64,000 bases of DNA, from positions 372,001-436,000 of the forward strand of contig JAIXMP010000017.1 of the NCBI GenBank assembly GCA_025677815.1. Reading direction: 5' to 3'. Each line of letters opens with the position of its first letter. The first letter of the stretch is position 1. Source of the stretch: Phascolomyces articulosus. Its lineage: Eukaryota; Mucoromycota; Mucoromycetes; Mucorales; Lichtheimiaceae. A program made the position numbers and the translations under genes. Below are positions 50,589 through 60,976 of this stretch, piece after piece. The notes beneath the pieces were generated by a model that did no database searches, had not been told where the DNA came from, and saw only the letters and a program-made list of their open reading frames with translations.

Positions 50589-53500
50589 ATGCCACTCTTT
50601 TCTCAGCCGCTTGATAATCGGCCGTGGCTTCAGTCAAATAACTTTCTTATATATTCTTCCTTAGCGGCTGCAACAGCTGCTTTGGCCTATCGAAGTTCGC
50701 GACAATCGACATCAAAGACATCGGCTGCCGATCTATTAAATAGCACCAAGCGAGCACTTTTTAAAGAAACTGAAGAAGAAACATTCAAACAACATAAACC
50801 ATTGTTCCCTGTTGTTGACGTTGCTAAAAAAGTGGGTGTCAATGACGAATTCTATCGACAATTGCGTGCCATTGCAAAAATTCTTTTCCCTAGTTTTCAT
50901 ACAAAAGAAGTCTTTTTGCTTATTTTACATTCAATCTTTCTTGTTCTCCGTACTTATCTAAGTGTGGTCGTTGCAAGAATTGATGGTCGGATTGTTAGAG
51001 ATTTGGTATGTTCATATCTGATATCCATTTTCTTTTTTCATGATTGCATTATTTTTTTTTCTACAAAGCTCTGGGTCTCATGCATTATTATTAATATTAT
51101 TATAGGTCAGTGGTCGTGGTAAACGTTTCCTTACTGGTTTAATGTATTGGTTTGCAATTGCTATTCCAGCAACATATACAAATAGTATGGTAGGTGAACT
51201 GTTTTCATTTTTTAACCATTACATCAGATTGTTATACAAGTAATTTTCTCATTTATATGTGTCCTACAATAATAGATCCGATATTTACAATCAAAACTTT
51301 CAATTGGATTCCGTACACGATTAACTCGATATGTTCATGATTTATATTTGAACGATGACAAGACCTTTTATAAATCTATCAATTTAGATGGTAGAATTCA
51401 AGGCGCTGATCAGTAAGTTTTCTAATATTATTATTTTTATCATTCGGCATGAATTATTGGAGCTGTCTTTTTCTCTCCCCTTTTCCGGAGGATGAGCGGG
51501 TTCGGGTTAATTATAGATTATAGAATAAATGGGAAATGGGAATTAACCTTTCGGTTTATATCATTCATCATTTAGATTTATTACAACCGATATTGCCAAA
51601 TTCTGTGATACTTTAGCATCGCTCTATTCTAATCTTGCAAAACCAATGCTCGATATGTTGATTTTCAATTATCAATTGATGAAATCAATTGGTTTGGCAG
51701 GTACCATTGGTCTTGGTGTGAATTATGTTGTTACCGCTCGACTTTTAAGAGCTGTAACACCTTCCTTTGGTAAATTGGCAGCAGTAGAAGCTAAACTTGA
51801 AGGTGATTTCCGTGCTGCTCATACTCGATTAATCACCAATGCAGAAGAAATTGCCTTTTACAATGGTGGTGAATTGGAGCACTCAATTTTGGATAAAGCT
51901 TATTATCGACTTGTCAAACATATCAATTCCATTTACAAGATTCGTATCAATTACAACATGTTTGAAGATTTCTTAATCAAGTATGCATGGAGTGCTTTTG
52001 GTCTTATTCTTTGTGCTATTCCAGTCTTTGCACCTCATATGGTGGGTGATATTGCTGGCAAAATTACAAAGGAAATGAATGAAGATGCTCAAGTTGGATC
52101 ACGTACTCGTGGATTTATCACAAATAAAAGGTATGATAATAATAAAAAAGAAGGCTATGGCAGGAAAGAAAGAAAAAAAAACCTTATCTGGATAAATGCG
52201 GGAAAAAACTGATGGATGAACGATCTTTTTCATAGATTGATGATGTCACTTGCTGATGCGGGTGGTCGTATGATGTATTCTTACAAAGAATTGGCTGAAT
52301 TAGCAGGTTATACAACCCGTGTCTATAGTTTAATTTCAGTCCTTCATTCATTACACGTGGGCGAATTTGATGGTCCAAAGGAAGCTGTTCGATTCGCATT
52401 GACCAATATTCAAGGCAAAATTAAACTTGGTGAAGATGGTATCAAGTTTGAAAATGTCCCCATTGTAACGCCTGCTCCTGGTAAAGATCGTCAAGGTGAA
52501 CTTTTGGTTGAAAATTTAAATGTTCGTATTCGTCCTGGAGAACACATGCTGGTCACCGGTCCAAACGGTGTGGGCAAAACTGCGGTTGCACGTGTGATTG
52601 CCACCCTCTGGCCAACATTTGGTATGTTTATTTATTTGGGTTGTTGTTGATATTCTGAGATGCATGAAATCTAGAAAAAACAATAGTACTGATGTTCTTG
52701 CATTATTATTTATTATTTTATAGAGGGTACCTTATCACGGCCTGAAGACAGAAACATCTTTTATATTCCACAAAGACCTTACTTGAGCATGGGTACACTC
52801 CGTGATCAGTAAGTATTCTTTTATTTTTATTTTTTGAGCAAATGAAAGCTATGTTTTTATATTGATTAGCTTTCTAATTCCATGTCCTTATTTTTTTTCA
52901 TTACAGAGTTATCTACCCTCATACTCATGAAGATATGAAAAAGGCCGGACGAACCGATGATGAACTTATGAAGATCCTCGATGTTGTACGCTTAGCTTAT
53001 ATTCCTGATCGTGAAGGTGGTTGGGAAACTAAGAAAGAATGGAAGGATGTATTCTCTGGTGGTGAAAAGCAAAGAGTAAGTTAAATAATCACAAGCTTAA
53101 GGAGGAGAGAGGGAGAGTGCATGCTGCTGATAGTGTAATGATCTTGATAAGCTGATTAAAAAATTATAATTATAGATCGGCATGGCACGTTTATTCTATC
53201 ATCATCCAAAATATGCTGTTTTGGATGAATGTACTAGTGCTGTATCTGCAGACGTTGAAGGTCTTATGTATGCACATGCAAAAGATATGAATATCAGTAA
53301 GTATATATTTTTATCAAGAATTAAATAGATCATCATCGTAGATGCGCATAATTGAGAAATGATATATTAATTACATTGAATTTTTTATAGCACTTTTGAC
53401 AATTTCTCATCGCCCTGCATTATTCAAATATCATCAATATCTCTTACGACTTACTGGTGATCATGGTAAATGGGAATTAGAACAAATTGGTACCCAACAA

Positions 53501-53614
53501 CAACAACAATCCTTAGATAAAGAAATGCAATCTCTTGAAGACAAATTACAAACTGTTGAAGCACTGAAATCACGACTTGGTGAAATCGATAATGAACTCA
53601 GTTTGAAGCTTTAA
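50589..53614 (+). CDS. Peroxisomal ABC half-transporter, subfamily D (PXA/ALD type)
   Basis: Half-transporter that dimerises to import long-chain acyl-CoA into peroxisomes. Exons are 50589-51005, 51106-51189, 51276-51412, 51576-52130, 52236-52621, 52724-52808, 52907-53075, 53176-53296 and 53391-53614, giving 725 aa. The transmembrane domain occupies the first 400 residues and includes the ALD EAA-like motif [14 protein letters not shown]. The nucleotide-binding domain has Walker A GPNGVGKT at 506-513, signature FSGGEKQR, Walker [13 protein letters not shown] and the H-loop [16 protein letters not shown] and FVDRIQ-type text ([15 protein letters not shown]) are typical of ABCD1/ABCD2. Walker A is slightly unusual: most ALD proteins read GPNGCGKSS. 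A Gln-rich, coiled C-terminal tail follows. It complements the acyl-CoA oxidase in the same window. Confidence 0.94.
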
Positions 53615-54119
53615 GTTGTTTTTTAGAGCTTGCCATGTTGATCATGGAACCTTTTTTTAATTTGTTGTAGCAGTATAACTTCATAGAGGGTATCTTTTAT
53701 CATTATTATTATTATTAATTATTCCACCTTTTTTTCTGATCTACCACTCTTTCTTTTTTTTTTTAACCACAGAAAAAAAAACACATTACACATACAAAAC
53801 TCCTATGACCCTTTCCTTTCTTCTGACACAACTTTTGTTAGTATTATTCCAATTTATTATATTCAACTTCATATTATTATTATTATTTTTCTTAACCATT
53901 GTACGGATTCCAATATACCACCATCTCTCCCACCCCCAAATTAATGATAGAAAACTGTACGCTTTTTTTTTAAAAAAAAACATACCAGAATACAACAAGC
54001 CCATTTTAATATGTCATTTCAAAGGGAACCATGATCGTTTTATTATTTTATAGTGAAAATTTGATATATAAACTACTGTTGAAATATAATAATAGGAAGG
54101 GTATTATCTATTTCAATTC
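53615..54119. other. Intergenic spacer
   Basis: 3' flank of the ABCD transporter, T-rich with an ATT run near 53700-53720. No exon is supported. Confidence 0.5.
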
Positions 54120-55175
54120 AATATTGTAATAACAATGGATTATAAGAATGTTCGTTTTCACCGTTAATAATTCCTGCAAGACTGGATCCAATGTTTCATT
54201 GAGATAATCAGTTTTGTACTGTCTGCGTTGGATTCCGCTACAATATAGTACGCATACATTGGAAAAGGTAGTGCATAAATGAATTGGAAGATCGCGCACA
54301 TGTTATAAAACATTAGAGCGTGTGCATAAATATTCATCATTTTTAAAAAGATGATTTGTATAATAAGGGACGAAGAAAAGTTTGAAAGTATACTCAATGC
54401 CATATTTTTACATTATAATATGGTCGCTAATACCTATTACAACGTGGCCGAAAGTAACTAAGATATTGCTATGATAATCACAAATATTATTGGTATTCGT
54501 AGTGGTGTTGTATATATTTCATCATTGATCGTGTCGATGATACGCTCATCCTCAGCATTCTGAACAATGGTGGTGTTAAAATTGACGTTAGACGCGATTT
54601 TCCGATTATACTGATAAAGTAGAATTAAATCAATTCCGAGAGCTAAATAAACGGTAAGCCCTTGGAACTGGAGAAAACAAAACATCCAATGACCAGGGCG
54701 CGAATATCACGATAGGAACTGTAAATAACAAATAAACTAGACAAAATGGGATAAATAATCAATCACTGTAGCATATTTCATAAAATGCAAATATGAACAA
54801 ATATGGGTTAACCTTTCTATTATGCAGCATGTGAAGTAGTGTGGGTGTGGGTATTATGTGTATACAATACAAATGTTTTATTATTTTATAATACTAAAAA
54901 TCGGATCGCCTAATAAAAATACAGTAGAGTAACGCGATTTCGAAAAACACCAAATTCGATAGGCTTCTATTAATGTAAAAGTAAGGTTTGCAGCAAATGT
55001 TAGAACATCAGAATAGTTTGATTGAAATGTCTGATGATGAGTTTTCTTCCAGAAACCATATAGCGATATATGAAATAAAGCACAAATAAACCTTCCATAA
55101 CAATGGTAAATATGGTGATATCATTTGTGTTCAATACATGAGTGCCATCGTAATCTATTTCAGTTATCCCATTTT
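54120..55175 (-). pseudogene. Decayed multi-span membrane protein gene
   Basis: Minus-strand segments read as a hydrophobic, multi-span protein in broken frames. TEIDYDGTHVLNTNDITIF, then VMEGLFVLYFIYRYMVSGRK, lies near 55165-55045. VLTFAANLTFTLIEAYRIW lies near 55003-54940. LTVYLALGIDLILLYQYNRK and PLRIPIIFVIIIAIS lie near 54665-54458. NIYAHALMFYNMCAIFQFIY lies near 54340-54270. Frame changes near 55005 and 54670 and stops without clear splice sites indicate decay, although unrecognised introns could explain part. No family is recognised. Confidence 0.4.
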
Positions 55176-55344
55176 ATGGATTAGAAAAGATAGTTCAGCA
55201 TTATACTGGTTTTTCCAAATTATATGTGCCAAGCAAGAATAGTTTTGCGCCAATAAGAACAAGCTTGAATCAGTGATGTTGCGATACTAGTTTTACGTAC
55301 CTATTTTTGTGTTGAAGTATTTACACTTTACTTACTTATTTTAT

Positions 55345-55615
55345 CAACTCGAACAGCGTGGCTATAAGTACACCTATCTGACTCCCTATTCTTCCTTTCT
55401 CAATCCGATGGAATAATTTTGGTCGAGGGTGAAGTTAAGTATGTATGACAATAGTCAGCATAGCTGTTTTAATAAGTTTAATATTATTAATATAGACTAA
55501 TAGGTATTCGAATAGACAAATTGAGTGGGAAAGATCAACTGATCCCAAGAATAACGGAAGGTGCTAAACGAGTAACTAAGGATGTCTGTTGGATGGATTA
55601 ATCCCACGAAGTCGT
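55345..55615 (+). mobile_element. Remnant of a Tc1/mariner-type transposase (C-terminal end)
   Basis: LEQRGYKYTYLTPYSSFLNP is followed by ME, a stop in place of the usual residue, and FWSRVKL. This is the DDE_3 motif block YLPPYSPxLNPIExFWSxxK that holds the last catalytic acid. After about 60 bp, GIRIDKLSGKDQLIPRI and KRVTKDVCWMD continue the typical C terminus. No terminal repeats were found, so only a dead fragment remains. Confidence 0.75.
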
Positions 55616-56405
55616 TTTTTGATGCTAGAGTAAAAAAAAAGTCCTGTAGTAATCTGTTGTATTAGTAGTCTTGTCCTAAATAAAAGTTGATACATATTAA
55701 AAGCGCAGATAACGACACAAAAACAAGAAATGCAAAATTTCGTAAAAGCCAGTATATACTTGTATTATTTTTTTACCATTAATAGGGATGATCCATGTTG
55801 GTATGCGTCCCAAGTACTTTATCTTGTCACTAAGACAGCGGAGCATCGAAAATCTCAGATACGGAACAACACAGGATTATCAATAGAGAAATGTTGCATA
55901 AGATTTTCTTCCATTTCATAACAGGGTAAACTTGATAATGGTCCTCTGTATGGATTGCTTGTGTGCGAAAGAAGAGTATTTGATCATTGTTTTTTACATA
56001 TAGGCAAACAATTTCGGAAGATGGTTCGGTATAAATTATTTCAATCGTCATCCAATAAATTCTTGGTTTCTTTTTTCTTCTTTTTCTTCTCCCTCCCTTC
56101 CATTTTGTTCATAATAATAGTCTCACAGTTTTATCCGGTAATATATTATAGCTTTCTATAAAGACGTCAAAATGATAGAAGATCCTGCGCTGTTTTAACT
56201 GATTGGGATCGGGTATTCAAGGGGACATGCATCCAATGACTCATTCATGGGCCATGCCTTTTACCCTAAAAGGCTTCGTCTTGTTGCAACTAATTTTTGC
56301 GCGGTCTTTTGTTTATCCTCAGCATAAAGATCATCTATATGTTTTCAGGGTTCCCGTAACTATTCATTTTTTTTCTCATGGGGATTTGGGAACTGGGAAA
56401 ATAAC
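55616..56405. other. Intergenic, upstream of the thiamine gene
   Basis: AT-rich stretch before the THI5/NMT1 promoter. Short frames near 55780-56060 (for example NGPLYGLLVCERRVFDHCFL) look weakly coding but cannot be joined into a gene. Confidence 0.4.
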
Positions 56406-56414
56406 TATATAAAG
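56406..56414 (+). promoter_or_regulatory. Possible TATA box of the THI5/NMT1 gene
   Basis: TATATAAAG lies 103 bp upstream of the ATG at 56509, followed by a short leader rich in pyrimidines. Called from motif and spacing only. Confidence 0.45.
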
Positions 56415-56508
56415 AAGAGAAACTAGAAAAACAAACGAATCTTCCTTTCTCTTTACAGTTATTTCATTTCCTCACCTCAACTTTTTATATTTGAACGAAA
56501 ACTAAAAT

Positions 56509-57730
56509 ATGTCTACCGATAAGATCACCGTTGTTATGAACTGGTAAATACTTTTATTTTTCTGCAAGACGCGTTTTCATATTCCATGTATAGCCCTTGA
56601 AACTCATAAATTCCAAAACCTGTGTTATTAGGCACGCTATTCCGTACCATCTTCCCGTGTACCTTGCTGAAAAGCTCAACTACTTTGTGGAAGAAGGCAT
56701 CAAGGTTGCTATTTTGGAACCCAACAACCCTTCTGATGTTACGGAAATTGTAGGCAGTGGTAAATCTGACTTAGCTTTAAAGGCCATGATCCACACTATT
56801 GCTGCCAAAGCACGTGGTTTCCCCGTCAAATCCATTGGTACTCTTTTGGATGAACCTTTTACTGGTGTCGTCTACTTGCGTTCTAAGAGCGGTATTACCA
56901 GCGATTTCCAAAGTTTACGTGGCAAGCGTATTGGTTACGTTGGTGAATTTGGCAAAATTCAATTGGACGAGTTGACCCGTCACTATGGTATGACACCCAA
57001 CGATTATACTGCTGTTCGTGTTGGTATGAACGTGACTGGTGCCATCATTCGCGGTGAAATTGATGCTGGTGTTGGTCTTGAAAACGTTCAAATGGTCGAA
57101 TTGGAAGAATGGTCCGTTCAACAAGGTCGTACCGCTGATGATGTTGCTATGCTTCGTATTGATGAACTTGCTCAATTGGGTTGCTGCTGTTTTTGCTCGG
57201 TAAGAATTGTTAATTTAAAAAAAAAGATACAAAGAAAAAAAAACCAAGAATATAAATCACTAACCAAAAAGGTGATGGCCTATATATAGATCCTCTTCAT
57301 TGGTAATGAAAACTTTATCAACAACAACCCTGAGAAGGTCAAGGCTTTCATGAAGGCCATCAAGCGTGCTGCTGACTTTATGTTCAAGGATCCCGTCAAG
57401 GCCTATGATCTCTTTGTTGAGATGAAGCCACACATGAACAGTATTGTGAACCGCAAGATCTTCCAACGCTCCTTCCGTTACTTCTCGCGTGATTTCAAGA
57501 ACGTTCAACGCGATTGGGATAAGGTTACCAACTACTGCAAGCGTTTGGAAATTGTTGATGATGCTTTTGAACAAAACCAAACCAATGAATTCTTGTCTTG
57601 GGAATTGTTGCCTGAATCGACTCCTGGTGTTGAACCACCCACTGTTGATACTGGTGTTGTTAGTTGCGGTTGCCGTAGCAACCACCCTCAAGGACCAACC
57701 CCTGACGTTGTCTCTGCTATCAAGGCTTAA
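56509..57730 (+). CDS. 4-amino-5-hydroxymethyl-2-methylpyrimidine phosphate synthase (THI5/NMT1)
   Basis: Makes the thiamine pyrimidine HMP-P from pyridoxal phosphate and a histidine of the enzyme itself, in an iron-dependent single-turnover reaction. Exons are 56509-56543, 56632-57199 and 57290-57730, giving 347 aa. The numbering matches yeast Thi5: Lys62 (binds PLP) and His66 (histidine donor) in LALKAMIH. The iron-linked CCCFC motif is at 196-200 in [19 protein letters not shown] at 11-18 and [11 protein letters not shown] complete the periplasmic-binding-protein fold. The C-terminal extension ends in a cysteine-containing SCGCRSNH tail. A complete TPP aptamer lies 230 bp after the stop, so thiamine feedback on this mRNA is likely. 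Both coding introns are GT-AG. Confidence 0.96.
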
Positions 57731-57735
57731 CAGAC

Positions 57736-57958
57736 GTAAGTTTTAAATATTGTATCCATGCTTTTTTTCTTTATATTTTTGGAAGAGTGAGTGGAGAGGA
57801 TGGAACGAGATGGGTGAATGGATAACATAAAAAGTAAAAACAGATAACTGACGAGATATTTTTACCTTGTTTCCCATTCCAAATTTTCTGATTTGGTTGG
57901 GATTCGATTTTTCGATTTTCTTTTTTTTTCTTTCTACCTTCTTTTTACATTTATACAG
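57736..57958 (+). other. Candidate 3'-UTR intron of THI5/NMT1
   Basis: GTAAGT starts six bases after the TAA stop, and TTTATACAG ends at 57958, one base before the first paired base of the TPP aptamer. A second strong acceptor, TATTTTTTTTAG, ends at 58066 just after the aptamer, so alternative 3' site use could keep or remove the aptamer. The interval has a pyrimidine-rich 3' part typical of introns here. Splicing is inferred; no transcript was seen. Confidence 0.6.
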
Positions 57959-57959
57959 C

Positions 57960-58053
57960 GGTCGAACCTAGGGGTGCTTGAGTTTATCTTGGGCTGAGAT
58001 CATTACCCTTCGAACCTGATCGGGTTAATACCTGCGCAGGGAAGCGTTCGACC
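57960..58053 (+). promoter_or_regulatory. TPP riboswitch aptamer (THI box) in the THI5/NMT1 3' region
   Basis: The conserved TPP aptamer core is present in order: GGGGTGC, CTGAGA, ACCC, AACCTGATC, GGTTAATACCTGCGCAGGGA. P1 is an 8-bp perfect helix, GGTCGAAC (57960-57967) with GTTCGACC (58046-58053). P3 is short and wobble-rich (CTTGAG with CTTGGG). CTGAGA in the pyrimidine-binding arm and the GCG-AGGGA region of the pyrophosphate arm match the family consensus. It lies downstream of the THI5/NMT1 stop and on the same strand. An AATAAA follows at 58077-58082, and no gene start lies closely downstream, so it most likely acts in the 3' UTR of that mRNA. Confidence 0.93.
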
Positions 58054-58076
58054 CTATTTTTTTTAGTTTAGCTTTT

Positions 58077-58082
58077 AATAAA
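58077..58082 (+). terminator. Possible polyadenylation signal
   Basis: AATAAA 24 bp after the riboswitch P1 helix, followed by A-rich DNA. It would place the aptamer inside the THI5/NMT1 3' UTR. Confidence 0.45.
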
Positions 58083-60062
58083 AAAGAATAGCTTATTGAT
58101 TTATCTCTGTATTAAATTGTTGTTGCTTAACGGCAAATGTCGGGATGATGCGGTATGTAAACACCCTGGCCATTTCCAATTTTTTATGGGCACGTGACTT
58201 AAGTTACGAGGGAAATAATTTCAAAAAAAAACATTTTATCAATTAGTGGTCATAAGTTGTACTAAGTTTATAAATGGAGCTTTTATAAAAAGAGAAATAA
58301 AGAATAATAGAGTATAAAAAACAGATAATGGATAATAAGAGAATATAAAGTTGGAATAACACTTACAAAGCTACGTGCTCATTTATTTCACCATGATTTT
58401 CTATACCATCTAGAGTATTAGAATGCTCAAGTAGGACACTACCGATAGCATCAAATCGTTGGTATAGTAGAAGATTGAAAGACATTATCCACCAAAACAT
58501 ACATAAGAACAACTTCTGGATGGGAAAGAGGAACCATCATCTACTATTTCTGAACAAGAGTATGTTCTTCAATCAATGCAAGGTGATCAAACTATTATGT
58601 CTGGGGCACTCTATTTCCATTTATTATATAAGTTAATAAATAGGAGTTAATATTGCTTAATTAACAAACCACATCAATCATTGTGGTGCAAATAAGGACC
58701 ATGTCAACTACATAAAATACATATATTATTATATAACCAGATTTTTATAATCTTTCCTCTACATATTTGGTATATTACATATTTTTAATGCTGTTTGTTT
58801 AGAATGTGGAATCTAGATTCAAAAACAACAGTCATTCAATATCATGAAGGAGGTGCAGCTAAAGTTTATTACGCTTAGCAAAAATGAAAGTACTGCGGCT
58901 ACTATTGTCACCTCTGTTTCGACTCTGTTCCTTCCCTGCAAATTTACCTTTCTCTCTTTTTTTCTCTTCACTTGTACCATTTCTCCTCATTACTCACTTT
59001 AACTTAGTTTTCCTCCCAAAGGAGAGTTTTTCAACTGATGTCATATATCTCTTTCATATATACGGTGATTGGACTCAAAGTACCACAAGGAAGCGATCAT
59101 ACGCCTATAGGCACAGGACAATCAAGTCTTCCACATTAAGAAATATAAATTTTAACCTGTAGCCGCCATTACTTACTGGCTGTAGACCCTTCCTCGTTGC
59201 TGCTGAGATCTTTTCCTGCTGTATCATTTGCATCAGGGTTATATACTAGAGCACAAAAATACTTTTATTAGTGTTGCTAAAGAACCATATGTATAATATA
59301 AAACAAAAAAGAAAACTTCAGCAAAGCATGGAAGTCTCACCGTTGTGTCTGTGAGGAAGCTCTTCTCTCTCCCGAAAGTTTTCAATACCCAACATAATCA
59401 AATTGATATATGGTACAGATTCTTTTTCTACCACAGGAGGTAAGGAAAAAGAAATACTTGTAAAACATATCTTCACAAATTGTCTAGTTAATTCGATTTG
59501 GTAGAATTTCAACTATATGAGGACGAGGAATAGAAGATTGAATTAATGGAAGAGAAGGAAGACATAATGATAGAGAGGCTTGCTATTCGAAAGCGAGCGC
59601 CTAAAAAGAAATTGGAGTCACTCGTTCTACATGAGGTGTGGGGAGAGAGATATGTCAATTTGGGTTAGAAGAACAACGTTCGTTTTTTTTGCAATTTTAT
59701 GAAAGCCCAGGCCCCTTTTCTATATGATGTTGGGGATGGATACGGTTCATTACTATATCCTTGAATCAAACCAATAATAAAAAAATCAATCAAATAAGGT
59801 AATATGTAATAATCCATAGAAATTCAATCAACTCTAAAAAAGAGAAACTCGTCCATAATTTGACACACTACTACACATTATAGTATTCAATCCAATTTGT
59901 CCAAACAAAGTATAAATATAAATATTATATCACAAACATTTTCAATTGAAAATATCAAAGCAAACGCCATTATACACATGCAAAACAAATACATTTTTTT
60001 TGTGAAAGCATGACAAATGCCTCTTTTATTACTAAAAGTTGTCAACATGAATATCAAAACAC
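58083..60062. other. Intergenic with weak coding remnants
   Basis: 2.0 kb. Short coding-like traces occur on the plus strand near 58528-58648 (PSSTISEQEYVLQSMQGDQT) and 58802-58878 (MWNLDSKTTVIQYHEGGAAK), each ending in a stop, and on the minus strand at 59169-59512. No intact gene can be built. Confidence 0.45.
59169..59512 (-). pseudogene. Possible gene end or remnant, family unknown
   Basis: A frame from about 59512 reads FTSISFSLPPVVEKESVPYI then IMLGIENFREREELPHRHN and reaches a GTGAGA donor at 59340. An acceptor (CTCTAG) at 59246 opens an exon in the right phase: VYNPDANDTAGKDLSSNEEG, ending with a stop at 59169. No start codon or upstream exon fits, so it may be a truncated copy. No family is recognised. 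Confidence 0.3.
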
Positions 60063-60644
60063 TTATTGGGTGTTAAGAATATCAGAGTCACCGGCATCAG
60101 TGATGGAAAGGACGGTGGTGCGGAAAAGCTTACCGCAAGCGGTACCAAGGTCAATGTTGTCTATTAACAAATTAAATTTTTTTTAGTATTTCTGCTTCCA
60201 TAACTATTGTCTCTGTCAAATAAAAAAAATTTTCTGTTCGATCACATACTGCCGTTGTAGTGGTGGACACCGGTCTTGGACAACATGGCGTAGTATTCAA
60301 GCTCGGACTTGCGAAGAGGGGGGCAGTTACCGGCAATGATGATGAGCTTGGCTATGAGATTTAGAGAAAAAAAATTGGACATAGATTAGCAAAACGAGGC
60401 GGGGGACGATCTCAGCCCGAACAGTACCCAGGGCGACTACTTTTTGTATGTCTTTTTTTCATGGGCTCCTGTCCCCCAAGTAGTCTTTCAAAAGAATTCC
60501 CAATTTGATATACTTACACTTTCCTTGACGGAGGGTCTTCAAGGTAGACTTGTAGCCCAAGGTGTACTTGCCAGACTTGGTGACGAGTTGGAGACGCGAG
60601 TTGATAGACTCAGAGTTCTTCTTCGACTTGTTTGCGGGGGCCAT
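60063..60644 (-). CDS. RPL30: 60S ribosomal protein eL30
   Basis: Component of the large cytosolic ribosomal subunit; in yeast it also binds its own transcript. Exons are 60644-60518, 60351-60250 and 60160-60063, giving 108 aa, the family size. Conserved blocks are [60 protein letters not shown] and [20 protein letters not shown]. The start is the ATG at 60644; a TTTTAG acceptor sits seven bases upstream and a GTAATT donor at 60756, suggesting a 106-nt 5'-UTR intron, common in ribosomal-protein genes. It is divergent from the EF-Ts gene across 332 bp. Confidence 0.97.
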
Positions 60645-60976
60645 GTCCAACTAAAATAATATTATATATATATAATATATATCATGTAAGTTTACATACA
60701 TTTATTCTTTTGGTTCAATCGAGGAAAAAAAAAAACATAATGGATTGCAAAATTACCAATTAGATTCAGAGGGAGGAAAAGAGAGGAAGGTCTTGAGTTC
60801 GTTGATCGTCTGCGTGTAAAAAACGAAAAATTTTGGTATACAAGCCACAATGAAAAAAGACAGCGCCTGTGCTTTTTAGATCGGAGACTTCTTAGCGGTG
60901 CACAATGAAAAAAAAGAGAACCTAGGAACCGCAACAGGGGGGTTTCTGTCATAAAGTAGAGAGGAACATAAAAAAA
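60645..60976. other. Bidirectional promoter region
   Basis: 332 bp between the divergent eL30 and EF-Ts starts. It contains the inferred 5'-UTR intron of eL30 (60651-60756) and must hold both promoters. No clear TATA box was identified. Confidence 0.5.

Noticed and set aside
57960..58053. Reading the TPP aptamer as the 5' leader of a downstream gene
   Set aside because: No intact coding gene starts within 2 kb downstream on the plus strand, and AATAAA follows the aptamer directly. The THI5/NMT1 gene just upstream is the natural target.
58884..59162. 92-codon plus-strand open frame
   Set aside because: Low-complexity Phe/Leu/Ser text from pyrimidine-rich DNA, no family resemblance.
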